64,000 bases of DNA. It comes from DATCBF01 sp964401995. Its GTDB lineage: Bacteria; Actinomycetota; Thermoleophilia; Solirubrobacterales; 70-9. Below the pieces are notes generated by a model. It saw only the letters and a list, made by a program, of their open reading frames with translations, was not told where the DNA came from and did not search any database. Both the position numbers and the translations under genes were made by a program. This document shows positions 17,888 through 26,656 of this stretch, piece by piece. Position 1 is the first letter of the stretch. Every line of letters begins with the position of its first letter. The stretch lies in NCBI GenBank assembly GCA_964401995.1, contig CAYOAP010000013.1, positions 40,008 through 104,007 on the forward strand. Reading direction: 5' to 3'.

Positions 17888-18131
17888 GTGCGACACCGTA
17901 GCACGGAGGGAGGATGAGGTTGGCGCGCGCTTTCTCAACGAACTGCTCTAGACCGAACACTTCGACAACGCCACCCGCCGTCATCCACGCGGCCCCGTAC
18001 TCAATTAGCTCTCCTTCATACCCATGGGCAGCAAGCGCTATGGCCACAAGCGCCTCGTCGAGCGCCTCGTCGTAGTACTTGGAGCCAGCGAGCCACTGGA
18101 AGTGATCGATTAGGTCGACGCGATAAATCAT
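17838..18131 (-). CDS. Small hypothetical protein overlapping vapB
   Basis: A 97-codon frame starting ATG 18131. Its first 75 residues look protein-like (MIYRVDLIDHFQWLAGSKYY, then acidic/hydrophobic helices), but its last 16 codons run into the vapB start in another frame. No family recognised. If real, it would be cotranscribed with vapBC as a third member. If not, it is the vapBC promoter region. Confidence 0.35.
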   Translation of the reverse strand: MIYRVDLIDHFQWLAGSKYYDEALDEALVAIALAAHGYEGELIEYGAAWMTAGGVVEVFGLEQFVEKARANLILPPCYGVAHGDRGPRPAQPDSSRD

Positions 18132-18203
18132 CTCCCCACGACCCTAGGAACCTTCAGTTCAAAAGTGGCGCGCAGAATGTAAAAACTTTGAGGCGTCGGT
18201 GCG

Positions 18204-18983
18204 TCAGCTTTCCGGGCCCATGTCGAGCTCCAGATGTTCAACCTCGTCCTCGGTCAGGGCATCTGAATCCTCGGACAGCAGCTCCCCCACTAGCGCCAGG
18301 ACGTCGATCGCGGATGGGTCTGGGGTCGGATCGCCAGTGGCTTCTGCCAGGCGGGCTGCCGATAGGTAGGTGAGGCGGACGGCCTGGATTACTAGGACGC
18401 GGCGGAGGCCGTCGGAGACCTCGCCGCGCTCGCGGGCCACTGCGGCCAGGCGGGAGATGGTCTCGGCGCGGCGGGCTATGCGGACGTCGGGGTGGCGGCG
18501 CTCGTCGTTGGGCTCGTTGGCGACGAGGGGGAAGCGGAAGGACTGGGGCAGCTCGACGATTGGCGAGACGGGCGGGATCTTCTCGTTCAGGATCGCGCGG
18601 AAGCGGGACTCTTTGATCGCCTTCACGTAGGCGGAATACTCGACCTGGTCGAGCCTGGGCTGGGTGATGTCTTTGGGCTGGTTCTCCAACTCCCAGAGCG
18701 GCCACATCTCCAGCTCGGCCACCTCGAAGATGTCGAGCACTCGCATCGCCACCGCATCGGTGCGCTGGTTGGTCAAGTGGCGGCGGATGCGGGTGCGCAG
18801 GCGCTCGTTGGTCTGGCCGACGTAGATCGGCTCGCCGTCGTAGTCGTAGAAGGCGTAGACGCCAAACCTGGCATTACCGGCAACCAGGCCGTCGTCGTCG
18901 GCCTGGTTGAGCGCGACCTCGAGCAAGGTGCGGAACTCGCGGACCTGGGGCGAGGGCAGGTCGCTGCGGCGCGGCCGTGCCAT
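18204..18983 (-). CDS. GIY-YIG nuclease-like protein, candidate restriction endonuclease
   Basis: About 259 residues from ATG 18983, which overlaps the methyltransferase stop (TGATG). A GIY-YIG domain is at about 38-105: GVYAFYDYDGEPIYVGQTN, then RLRTRIRRHL with the catalytic-type arginines, and ELEMWPL. The remainder is helical with an acidic end. Position directly after a C5-methyltransferase, in tight coupling, suggests the cognate type II restriction enzyme, as known for GIY-YIG enzymes like Eco29kI. Recognition site unknown. A repair or accessory role cannot be excluded. Confidence 0.75.
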   Translation of the reverse strand: MARPRRSDLPSPQVREFRTLLEVALNQADDDGLVAGNARFGVYAFYDYDGEPIYVGQTNERLRTRIRRHLTNQRTDAVAMRVLDIFEVAELEMWPLWELENQPKDITQPRLDQVEYSAYVKAIKESRFRAILNEKIPPVSPIVELPQSFRFPLVANEPNDERRHPDVRIARRAETISRLAAVARERGEVSDGLRRVLVIQAVRLTYLSAARLAEATGDPTPDPSAIDVLALVGELLSEDSDALTEDEVEHLELDMGPES

Positions 18984-20116
18984 CAACCCGCCAGGGCGAG
19001 GGGCGCAGGCGAGGCGGCAGCCGCGGGCGCCACGTAGTGCTGGCAGAGCCAGCCGATCACCGGCACGCAGACGGCGTCGCCGAACCCGAAGAGCGCCTGG
19101 TTGCCGCGCCTGCCATCGAGGCTGAAGGACGGGGCCCCCATCAGCCGCGCGTATTCACGGGGGGTCATCCACCGCACCCGCACCTCTCCGCCCCCGGCCT
19201 CGACCAGGGCCTGCTTGCTCGACCCGCCCCGCGCCGTCCGCAGGCAGCCGGCGATCCCGTCGGCCCTGATCTCCCAGACCGCGACGTTATTGCGGGTGCG
19301 CCGGTAGGCGGTCCGCCAGGCCATGCGCTTGCCCTGCTTCAGCGCCTCCAGGCGGGCGGACTGGATCGGCGAGAGCGAGGCGACGAAGCGCTCGAGGCGG
19401 GCGGCGTCCCACCACTTGCCGTCACCAGCGGTCAGGCGCTCGACCACCTTGCTGAGGTCGAGCGGGCCGGCCGGCAGCGGCGGCAGCATGCGCGCGTGCA
19501 GCCTTGCCTCAGGCAGCTCTTCGGCAAAGCGGCGCACCCACTGCGGCCGCTGGGAGAAATCCCCAACCCGATCCTCGGGTCCCAGATCGGCAAGCCCGAC
19601 GATGAACATGCGGGGCCGGCTCTGGGCGACGAAGTGGCGGGCGTCGATCGCCATCAGGTCGCAGGAGTAGCCAAGCCGGTTGAGCTCGGTCACGGCACAG
19701 CGCAGATCGCGCCCGCCGTGGCTGGAGGCAAAGCCGAGCACGTTCTCGAGGAGCACGACCGAAGGGCGGCGGTCCCCCATGTCCTCCAAGACACGGGCGA
19801 ACTCCCAGAACATGCTCGACCCGCCCTCCTCGTCGCGCGGCGCGCCCGCCTCGCCGAGGCCACGGCGATTCCCGGCGAGGGAGAGATCGGTGCAAGGAAA
19901 GGAGGCGGTGGCAATGTCGATCTCCGGCAGCGAGTCCCCCTCGATGTCGCGAACGTCGTCGAGCACGAACTCGTCGCCGCCGAAGTTGGCGACGTACATA
20001 TCTCGCTTGTCGGGCTCAATATCGTTGGCCCACACGGTCTTGACATCTCCTGACTCCAGGCCAAGCCGCATGAGGCCAATGCCCGCGAAGAACTCGGCAG
20101 CGCGCAGGGGGCTCAT
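18983..20116 (-). CDS. DNA (cytosine-5-)-methyltransferase
   Basis: A 377-residue C5-cytosine methyltransferase of type II restriction-modification. Start ATG 20116 immediately precedes motif I (RAAEFFAGIGLMRLGLE). Motif IV is SFPCTDLSLAG with the catalytic Cys, motif VI is VVLLENVLGF, motif VIII is AQSRPRMFIVG, and motifs IX-X are at the end (TPREYARLMGAP, FGDAVCVPVIGWL). It lies between vsr (6 bp upstream) and the GIY-YIG gene. It would protect host DNA by methylating the sequence that the nuclease cuts. Confidence 0.94.
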   Translation of the reverse strand: MSPLRAAEFFAGIGLMRLGLESGDVKTVWANDIEPDKRDMYVANFGGDEFVLDDVRDIEGDSLPEIDIATASFPCTDLSLAGNRRGLGEAGAPRDEEGGSSMFWEFARVLEDMGDRRPSVVLLENVLGFASSHGGRDLRCAVTELNRLGYSCDLMAIDARHFVAQSRPRMFIVGLADLGPEDRVGDFSQRPQWVRRFAEELPEARLHARMLPPLPAGPLDLSKVVERLTAGDGKWWDAARLERFVASLSPIQSARLEALKQGKRMAWRTAYRRTRNNVAVWEIRADGIAGCLRTARGGSSKQALVEAGGGEVRVRWMTPREYARLMGAPSFSLDGRRGNQALFGFGDAVCVPVIGWLCQHYVAPAAAASPAPLALAG

Positions 20117-20121
20117 GAGGG

Positions 20122-20508
20122 TCAAACGGTAGTCGTGGAAGCGGACAGGGCAGCGCGCACCAGATCGACCGCCTGCTCGACCGGCTCGTGCTCCCAAATC
20201 CGCACCACCTGCCATCCCGCGGCCGTCAGCGCGGCGGTAATCCGCTCGTCGCGCTCGCGGTTGCGACCGAGCTTGGCCTCCCAGTAGGGACGGTTGCGCG
20301 CCGGCATCCGGCCGTGCTCGGGACACCCATGCCAGAAGCAGCCGTCGACGAAGACGGCGACCCGCCGCCGGGTGAAGACGATGTCCGCCTTGGTCCGAAC
20401 CTTTCCGGCACGGACGACGAAGTCTTTGCGATAGCGCAGCCCGGAAGCGTGCAGCGCGCGCCGCAGCTTCAGCTCGGGCACGGTATCGACCCTCCGGTTG
20501 CCCTGCAT
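20122..20508 (-). CDS. vsr: Very short patch repair endonuclease (Vsr)
   Basis: Nicks at T:G mismatches left by deamination of 5-methylcytosine. 128 residues from ATG 20508. Core motifs are DTVPELKLRRALHASGLRYR, KADIVFTRRRVAVFVDGCFW with the catalytic Asp, HGCPEH, and VVRIWEHE. The family N-terminus normally contains an extra S-x-x-R-S-M segment; the frame supplies PPASSPATRRSM upstream, but without ATG/GTG/TTG. A CTG at 20562, overlapping the gad stop as CTGA, might be the true start. First gene of the vsr-methyltransferase-nuclease set. Confidence 0.93.
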   Translation of the reverse strand: MQGNRRVDTVPELKLRRALHASGLRYRKDFVVRAGKVRTKADIVFTRRRVAVFVDGCFWHGCPEHGRMPARNRPYWEAKLGRNRERDERITAALTAAGWQVVRIWEHEPVEQAVDLVRAALSASTTTV

Positions 20509-20558
20509 CGAGCGACGGGTCGCAGGGCTGGAGGCTGGCGGCGTCTGCGGCAGCCTGG

Positions 20559-21938
20559 TCAGTACCCCGGGCCCATCTTCATCTGTTTGCGCTCGGCAGG
20601 ATGGGCGCCACCCTTTTTCTCCAGCGTCGCGCAGGCCGTGGCGATGTCTTCGGAGAGGCGGTCCACCTGCTGGCGGCTGAGCGTCTCCTTGGCCAGGGCG
20701 CGCATGATTTTGACCTCCTGGGCGTTGGGAGGCATGGTGTAGGCGGGGACCATCCAGCCGCGCTCGGCCGAGAGCTGCCAGGCGACGTCGAACTCGTCGT
20801 AGTTCTTGCCGGGGAGCAACTTGAAGGCGACCAGCGGCAGCTGCTCGTGCTCGGCGCCGATCACTTCGAAGTCGCCGCTCGCCTCCAGGTAGCCGGCCAG
20901 GGCGCGGGCGTTCTCCTCCATCGCTTTCATGATGTAGGTGTAGCCCTCGCGCCCGAAGCGGACGAAGTTGTAGTACTGGGCGAGGACCATCGAGGCGCCG
21001 GTGGAGAAGTTGAGGGTGAAGGTGGCGTCGGTCTTGCCGAGGTAGTTCTCGTAGAAGACAAGGTCCTCGGCGAGGTCGGAGGACTCGCGGAAGACGAGCC
21101 AGCCGATCCCCGGGTAGACGAGCCCGAACTTGTGGCCGGAGACGTTGATCGAGCGCACCTGCTCGAGCCGGAAGTCCCACTCCGAGTCGGGGTAGAGGAA
21201 GGGCCAGACGAAGCCGCCGCTGGCGGCGTCGATGTGGAGCGGGACGTCGAGGCCCTTCTCGCCCTTGATCTCGACCAGCAGCTTGTTGATGCCGACGATG
21301 TCATCGGCGTGGCCGGTGAAGGTGGTGCCGAGCACGGCGGCGACGCCGATCGTGTTCTCGTCGATATGGGGCTCGACGTCGTCGGGGCCGATCACGTACT
21401 TGTTCTCCTGCAGCGGCACGATCCGCGGTTCGACATCGAAGTAGCGGCAGAACTTTTCCCAGACCACGTGGACGTCGCCGCCGAAGATCAGGTTCGGCTT
21501 GTCGGTCGGCTTGCCATCGGCCTCGCGGCGCTTGCGCCATTTCCACTTCAGCGAGAGGGCGCCGAGCATGATCGCCTCCGAGGATCCCTGGGTGCGGGTG
21601 CCAGTCGTCTCGCCCGGAGCGTGGAAGAGGTCGGCCAGCATCCGCACGCAGCGCTGCTCGATCTCGGCCGAGATCGGATACTCGGCGTGGTCGATGAAGT
21701 TGCGGTAGAGGTTCTCGGCGATGATCCGGTCGGCCTCGGGCTCCATCCAGGTCGTGACGAAGGTCGCCAGGTTGCGCTGCGGGTCGCCCTCCAGCGCCAG
21801 ATCCTCGCCGAGCAGCCGCATCGCGTCCTTGGACTCCATCCCGGCCGCGGGGAACTCCTTGTCGGGGGCGGCTTCGGTCAGGAAGCGATTGCCGAAAAGC
21901 TTGGATGCGGCGTCGCCGCCGTTGTCTGGTTTGGTCAT
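20559..21938 (-). CDS. gadB: Glutamate decarboxylase
   Basis: PLP enzyme converting glutamate to GABA and CO2 while consuming a proton (EC 4.1.1.15), used in acid stress. 459 residues, typical length. PLP-binding features include HIDAASGGFVWPF (Asp237) and the Schiff-base lysine in SINVSGHKFGLVYPG (Lys270). Further family motifs are TWMEPEAD and GTRTQGSSEAIMLG. No glutamate/GABA antiporter is adjacent. A divergent DUF6325-SHOCT cluster starts only 51 bp away, suggesting a shared control region. Confidence 0.96.
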   Translation of the reverse strand: MTKPDNGGDAASKLFGNRFLTEAAPDKEFPAAGMESKDAMRLLGEDLALEGDPQRNLATFVTTWMEPEADRIIAENLYRNFIDHAEYPISAEIEQRCVRMLADLFHAPGETTGTRTQGSSEAIMLGALSLKWKWRKRREADGKPTDKPNLIFGGDVHVVWEKFCRYFDVEPRIVPLQENKYVIGPDDVEPHIDENTIGVAAVLGTTFTGHADDIVGINKLLVEIKGEKGLDVPLHIDAASGGFVWPFLYPDSEWDFRLEQVRSINVSGHKFGLVYPGIGWLVFRESSDLAEDLVFYENYLGKTDATFTLNFSTGASMVLAQYYNFVRFGREGYTYIMKAMEENARALAGYLEASGDFEVIGAEHEQLPLVAFKLLPGKNYDEFDVAWQLSAERGWMVPAYTMPPNAQEVKIMRALAKETLSRQQVDRLSEDIATACATLEKKGGAHPAERKQMKMGPGY

Positions 21939-21989
21939 TGGTCCACGCTATCGTGGATCGTCCAGGGCGCAACTAGCGAAAGGATCAGG

Positions 21990-22433
21990 TTGAACGACGC
22001 AGAGCTGAGTGAGATGGGCCCGATCGATTACCTGCTGATCGAATGGCCAGGGCGACAGCCGACCGGGGAGGCTGCGCCGCACATCGTCGACCTCGTCGAC
22101 CGCGGCCTGATCCGGATCCTCGACATCGCCTTCATGGCCAAGGCCGAGGACGGCTCGGTCGCCGCCCTGGAGATATCCGACCTCGGGGGCGAGATCGAGG
22201 CCTTCGCGATCTTCGAGGGAGCCTCTTCCGGGCTGCTCTCCGAGGAGGACCTCGGCGAGGCGGCCGAGGCGCTCGCCCCCGGCACCTCAGCCGGCCTGCT
22301 CGTCTTCGAGAATCGCTGGGCAGCGCCCTTTGCCACCGCCGTGCGAAAGTCGGGCGGCCAGCTGGTCGCCAGCGGACGCATCCCCATCCAGGCCGTGATC
22401 GCCGCGCTCGACGCGGCCGACGCGGCGTCCTGA
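21990..22433 (+). CDS. DUF6325 family protein
   Basis: A 147-residue protein starting at TTG 21990, chosen because AAAGGA precedes it by 6 nt and conserved sequence begins at MGPIDYLLIEWPG. It has VDLVDRGLIRILDIAFMAK and EGASSGLLSEEDL, typical of the DUF6325 group that resembles DUF1269 stress-linked proteins. Function unknown. It is paired, as often seen, with a SHOCT-domain protein 15 bp downstream. Confidence 0.85.
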   Translation: MNDAELSEMGPIDYLLIEWPGRQPTGEAAPHIVDLVDRGLIRILDIAFMAKAEDGSVAALEISDLGGEIEAFAIFEGASSGLLSEEDLGEAAEALAPGTSAGLLVFENRWAAPFATAVRKSGGQLVASGRIPIQAVIAALDAADAAS

Positions 22434-22448
22434 GAAAAGGAGACCACC

Positions 22449-22730
22449 ATGCCAGGACTACTTCGAGGAGTTGCGCGGACGGCAGCCATCGCCGGCACCG
22501 CGACAGCCGTCAGCAACCGCGTTTCCCGCCGCCAGGGCCAGCGCTGGGCCCAGCAGGAAGAACAGCAGTACGCGCAGCAGGCCCCGGAAGCCGCGCCCGC
22601 CCCAGCGGCGCCCGCCGCTGCTGGCGAGTCGATGATCGACCAGCTCAAGGAGCTGGGCGAACTCAAAAGCCAGGGGATCCTCACCGAGGAGGAGTTCGCG
22701 GCCCAGAAGGCCAAGCTGCTCGGGGCCTAG
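22449..22730 (+). CDS. SHOCT-domain protein
   Basis: A 93-residue protein. The N-terminal basic/Ala region (GLLRGVARTAAIAGTATAVS) is followed by a Gln/Ala/Pro linker and a C-terminal SHOCT motif (IDQLKELGELKSQGILTEEE, then FAAQKAKLLG). SHOCT modules are short helical oligomerisation or interaction motifs. AAGGAG lies 5-10 nt before ATG. It sits between DUF6325 and a hypothetical gene with spacings of 15 and 3 bp, so one transcript. Confidence 0.85.
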   Translation: MPGLLRGVARTAAIAGTATAVSNRVSRRQGQRWAQQEEQQYAQQAPEAAPAPAAPAAAGESMIDQLKELGELKSQGILTEEEFAAQKAKLLGA

Positions 22731-22733
22731 GCG

Positions 22734-23381
22734 ATGAACGACGACTGGCGCCTGCAGGTCGGCTTTGAGAAGGAGGGGCTCGCTGACTCGCTGATCGAGC
22801 ATCTCGATGCCCGTGAGCTCGAGCACGACCTCAGCGACGCTTTCCACGATCGGGTCATCGTCAGCCGCGAAGGTGCTCAGGTCTTCCTCTATACGGGGAC
22901 GCGCGAGCAGGCAGAAAGCGCCCGCGGCGTCGTCGTCTCGCTGGCGCAGAAACATCAGTGGAAGCTGGCGGCGGAGCTGAAGCGCTGGCACCCGACGGCT
23001 GAGGAGTGGCAGGACCCCGACATCCCCCTCGCCGATGACGAGGCCTCGCGCAAAGCCGAGCACGAAGAGCTGATAGCAGACGAGCGCGAGGAAACCGAGG
23101 CGCGGGGTCGTCCCGAATTCGACGTCCGGGTTGACCTCGCGTCGCGCCATGACGCCGAGCGGTTCCAGCAGCAGCTGCGAGCCGAGGGCCTCCCAGCCGT
23201 GCATCGCGGCAAGTACCTGCTGGTAGGCGTCACGGACGAGGACGCAGCCAAGGCTCTTGCCGAGCGGCTGCAGGCGGAGGCGCCTCCCGGCAGCGAGGTC
23301 AAGGCCGAGGGAACCTGGCAGGTCGCATATGGCGAGCGGCCCGCCAACCCTTTCTCGATCTTCGGCGGGCTCGGCGGCTGA
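22734..23381 (+). CDS. Hypothetical protein with two ferredoxin-like repeats
   Basis: A 215-residue soluble acidic protein. Residues about 1-80 and 125-200 each follow a beta-alpha-beta pattern (DRVIVSREGAQVFLYTGTRE; FDVRVDLASRHDAERFQQQL; KYLLVGVTDEDAAKALAERL), suggesting a duplicated ferredoxin-like fold joined by a charged helix (EASRKAEHEELIADEREETE). No named family. It starts 3 bp after the SHOCT gene and belongs to that operon. Confidence 0.65.
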   Translation: MNDDWRLQVGFEKEGLADSLIEHLDARELEHDLSDAFHDRVIVSREGAQVFLYTGTREQAESARGVVVSLAQKHQWKLAAELKRWHPTAEEWQDPDIPLADDEASRKAEHEELIADEREETEARGRPEFDVRVDLASRHDAERFQQQLRAEGLPAVHRGKYLLVGVTDEDAAKALAERLQAEAPPGSEVKAEGTWQVAYGERPANPFSIFGGLGG

Positions 23382-23441
23382 GAAGCGCCCGGATTCACCC
23401 GGCGCCGCATCGAATGCTTTGCGCCGGGTACTAGAGGAGAG

Positions 23442-25601
23442 ATGAGACGCGCGCCAGGGCTGCTGCTCGCCATGCTGCTCCTCCTTGCCTGGGCTCCGGC
23501 CGAGGGGAGCGCTGCCGCCGAGAACCCGCCATCGCCGCCGAGCTGCGCCGAAGGGCCGGCCACGATCGGTGAGACGACCTTCGGCACGCCCTGCGCCGAC
23601 GTGATCGTCGTCCCGCCCGGAGTGGAGACGGTCAAGGGTGGCGGTGGCAACGACCTGATCGTGCCCGCGGCGACCTCGGCCAGCGCTCCCTGTCCCGAAG
23701 GCTGCCGGCTCGGGGTCGGCAGCCAGACCTACGAAGGCGGCCCCGGCAACGACATCGTCTTCGGCGAACGCGGCGACGACATCCTCCGCGGCGGCGAAGG
23801 GAACGACCGCCTCTACGGCGGGATCGGCGACGATCTGCTCGAAGGCGGCCCCGGCAACGATGTCCTCTCCGGCGGCTTCGGCGCCGACGGCATCGACGGC
23901 GGGCCCGGCAACGATTACGTGCGCGGCGACGGGACCCAGGACGAAATCGTCGACACCGGGCCGGCCTCGGACGTCGACACGCTGAGCTACTCGACCGGCA
24001 TCGCACCCGGCTTCACCAGGAACCTGCCCGACGCGAACCCCAACTTCCCGGCCAAAGGCGGCGAGCGTGGCGTCTACCTCGACCTCGGCGCGAACATCGC
24101 CGATAACGGCGTCGCTCCCAACGGCGGCGGCGTCGACCAGATCGAAGGCGCCGATTTCGAGCGCATCATCGGCTCGCCCTTCTCCGACTACATCGTCGGC
24201 GACAAGCCGGGCCAGCAGATCTACGGCGGTGGCGGTGGCGACGTGCTGGTCGCGGGCGGCGCAGGGACCACCCTCAACGGAGGGGCCGATGGCGACAACT
24301 GCGTCGGCGGCACGACAGCCGTGAGCTGTGCGACGACGACGGCCGGCGGCGCAGTGACCCCACGCGACACAACTAAAGCCAGCGTCGGCCTGATGACCTC
24401 GGGAGAACCAGGCGAAGCCCAGGCCTACCTGCTCGGCGGCAGCGGCAACGACGCCGTCAGCCTCGCCTACTTGCCCTCGTCGCTGACCTTCACGCTCAGC
24501 GAAGGCGCCTTCGACCCGAGCCCGTCGGCCGCCGCCGGCTGCAACGTAGAAAGCCCGACGAAAGCTGTCTGCCCCCTGGCCGGCCCACTCGACTCGGTCC
24601 TGATCGCCGGGCTCGAAGGCAACGACACGCTGGCGGCGAACGGGCTGCCGGCGACCACCTCGCTGATGCTGCTCGGCGGCGCCGGCGACGACACCGAGGT
24701 GGGCGGTGAAGAAAGCGACGACACCCTGGTCGACGGGCCAGGCGCCGACTCGCTCCACGGCCTCGGTGGCGACGACGCCCTGCTCAACAACGAAGGCGCG
24801 GACCAGGTCTTCGGCGAAGGCGGCAACGACCTCTTCCTTTCCAACTCGATCTGCAACGGGGACCTGCTCTCTGGCGGCGAAGGCCGCGACAACGCCTCTT
24901 GGGCCAAGTTCGGCGAAGGGGTCGACGCCCGCCTCGACCTGGGCCAGGCCGGGCGCCCGAGCCCTGGCGGCGCGCCCCAGTGCAGCGGCGGCTCGCTCGA
25001 CGCGATCGACACCGTCGAGGATCTCGAGGGCAGCAGCTCCGCCGACACCCTCTACGGCGACGCCGGGCCCAACCAGCTGCTCGGCCACCTCGGCCCCGAC
25101 ACCTACTTCAGCGGCGCCGGCGAAGACTCGATCCTCGCCAACGCCGGCGACTTCGACCCCGTCATCGACTGCGGCGACGACATCGACACCGCGTTCATCG
25201 ACCACCCCCAGTACGGCGATGTCGCCGCCGCCGACTGCGAGAACGTGTTCGAAGCCGATCCCAACAACTTCCGCACCAGCACCAGGCTGCGGCCGGCGAT
25301 CGCGCCAAAGCCGGCGCCAGTCGACACGAAGCCGCCGCGAACGAGGATCACCGCCCATCCGGCAAAGCTCGTCCACACCCGCAAAGCGAGGCAGCGGGTC
25401 GTCTTCCGCTTCACCTCGAACGAGCGCGGCTCGCGCTTCCGCTGCAAACTCGACCGCAAGCCCCTCCGCGCCTGCACCTCGCCGCGGGCCTACGTAGTTG
25501 GCCTCGGCAAGCACACGGTCCGGATCGTCGCGATCGACCCGACCGGCAACGTCGACCCGACCCCGGCGCTGTTTCACTTCCAGGTCATCCGCCGCCGCTA
25601 G
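23442..25601 (+). CDS. Secreted RTX-like calcium-binding repeat protein
   Basis: A 719-residue exported protein. The signal peptide spans residues 1-25 (LLLAMLLLLAWAPAEGSAAA). Nonapeptide GGxGNDxxx-type repeats occur in two blocks, about 95-165 (GGPGNDIVFGERGDDILRGG) and 400-470 plus scattered later copies; these would form a calcium parallel-beta roll. The C-terminal module of about 85 residues (VFRFTSNERGSRFRCKLDRK, then ACTSPRAY) is an Ig-like domain frequent in Solirubrobacterales exoproteins. GAGGAG precedes the ATG. No type I secretion genes are nearby, so Sec export is implied by the signal peptide. Confidence 0.85.
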   Translation: MRRAPGLLLAMLLLLAWAPAEGSAAAENPPSPPSCAEGPATIGETTFGTPCADVIVVPPGVETVKGGGGNDLIVPAATSASAPCPEGCRLGVGSQTYEGGPGNDIVFGERGDDILRGGEGNDRLYGGIGDDLLEGGPGNDVLSGGFGADGIDGGPGNDYVRGDGTQDEIVDTGPASDVDTLSYSTGIAPGFTRNLPDANPNFPAKGGERGVYLDLGANIADNGVAPNGGGVDQIEGADFERIIGSPFSDYIVGDKPGQQIYGGGGGDVLVAGGAGTTLNGGADGDNCVGGTTAVSCATTTAGGAVTPRDTTKASVGLMTSGEPGEAQAYLLGGSGNDAVSLAYLPSSLTFTLSEGAFDPSPSAAAGCNVESPTKAVCPLAGPLDSVLIAGLEGNDTLAANGLPATTSLMLLGGAGDDTEVGGEESDDTLVDGPGADSLHGLGGDDALLNNEGADQVFGEGGNDLFLSNSICNGDLLSGGEGRDNASWAKFGEGVDARLDLGQAGRPSPGGAPQCSGGSLDAIDTVEDLEGSSSADTLYGDAGPNQLLGHLGPDTYFSGAGEDSILANAGDFDPVIDCGDDIDTAFIDHPQYGDVAAADCENVFEADPNNFRTSTRLRPAIAPKPAPVDTKPPRTRITAHPAKLVHTRKARQRVVFRFTSNERGSRFRCKLDRKPLRACTSPRAYVVGLGKHTVRIVAIDPTGNVDPTPALFHFQVIRRR

Positions 25602-25645
25602 GCGCCTCGCAAAGCCCGGCAAGCTGAGCGGCTACCGTCCCAGAG

Positions 25646-26656
25646 ATGAGCTCCCGCCTGCGCCTCAGCGTCCTCGACCAGACCCCGGTCTCGGAGGGGT
25701 CGACCTCGGCCGAAGCGCTGCGCAACTCGATCGATCTGGCTGAACTGGCGGACCAGCTTGGATACCACCGCTACTGGGTCGCCGAGCACCACGGTGGCGG
25801 GCTCGTCGCCGGCCCCTCGCCAGAGGTGCTGATCGGCCCGATCGCCGCGGCGACCAGCCGCCTGCGAGTGGGCAGCGGCGGCGTCATGCTGCCCCACTAC
25901 AGCCCGCTCAAGGTGGCGGAGAGCTTCGGCGTCCTCTCCGGCCTCTACCCGGGGCGGATCGACCTCGGGATCGGCCGCGCCGCCGGCACCGACCCGATGA
26001 CGACGCACGCGCTGCAGCGCGACCGCTCGCAGCCGCCGCTGGACGACTTCCCTCAGCAGCTCGACGAGCTGCTCGGCTACTTCGAGCGCAGCTTCCCCGC
26101 CGACCACCCGCTCGCCCGCCTCGCCGACTCCCTCCCCGGCAACCCCGAGGCCCCGGAGACGTGGCTGCTCGGCTCCTCCGAACAGAGCGCGATCTGGGCC
26201 GGCGAGCTCGGCCTGCCCTACGCCTTCGCCGACTTCATCAACCCGCGCGGCGCGGCCAACGCCGAGGTCTACCGCAGCAACTTCGACGCCGACAAGCGCA
26301 TCGCCGAGCCGCGCATCGCCGTCGCCGTCCGGGCAATCGTCGCCGCCGGCGAGGAGGAGGCCGAGCTGCTCTCGACCAGCTGGCGCATGGCTTTCGACCT
26401 CTTGCGGCGCGGACGCCTGATCGCGGTCCCGCCGCCGGAGAAAGCGCAGCGCTACTTTGAGCTGCACCCGGAGGAACGCGAAGGCGGCGGCGGGCGGCGG
26501 CGCCTGACCGGAACGCCGGCGCAGGTCCGCGCCGACATCGAGGAGACCGCCGCCGCCTACGGCGCCGAGGAGGTGATCGTGGTGACGATCACCCACGACC
26601 ACCTGGCTCGGCGGCGCTCATACGAGCTGCTCGCCGCCGAGTTCGGCCTCTGCTAG
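25646..26656 (+). CDS. LLM-class flavin-dependent oxidoreductase
   Basis: Luciferase-like monooxygenase family enzyme of 336 residues. Family hallmarks are LSVLDQTPVSEGSTSAEAL at the start, then YHRYWVAEHHGG, LRVGSGGVMLPHYSPLKVAE and PGRIDLGIGRAAGTDP. The close match to the MsnO8/YhbW-type subgroup suggests use of reduced flavin, but the substrate is not predictable. TACCGT lies about 10 nt before the ATG and little ribosome-site sequence is visible, so the mRNA may be leaderless. The last codons overlap the convergent propeller gene. Confidence 0.92.
   Translation: MSSRLRLSVLDQTPVSEGSTSAEALRNSIDLAELADQLGYHRYWVAEHHGGGLVAGPSPEVLIGPIAAATSRLRVGSGGVMLPHYSPLKVAESFGVLSGLYPGRIDLGIGRAAGTDPMTTHALQRDRSQPPLDDFPQQLDELLGYFERSFPADHPLARLADSLPGNPEAPETWLLGSSEQSAIWAGELGLPYAFADFINPRGAANAEVYRSNFDADKRIAEPRIAVAVRAIVAAGEEEAELLSTSWRMAFDLLRRGRLIAVPPPEKAQRYFELHPEEREGGGGRRRLTGTPAQVRADIEETAAAYGAEEVIVVTITHDHLARRRSYELLAAEFGLC

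Noticed and set aside
13240..20600. Search for a duplicated tRNA-Val 3' end (att site) bounding the defence island.
   Set aside because: No second copy of the tRNA 3' segment was seen by eye, so integration at this tRNA remains unproven.
22458..25622. A minus-strand open frame of about 1050 codons opposite the DUF6325-SHOCT-RTX genes.
   Set aside because: It is antisense to well-supported genes, its translation is a low-complexity Val/Ala/Gly/Asp mix without domains, and such frames are expected in high-GC DNA.
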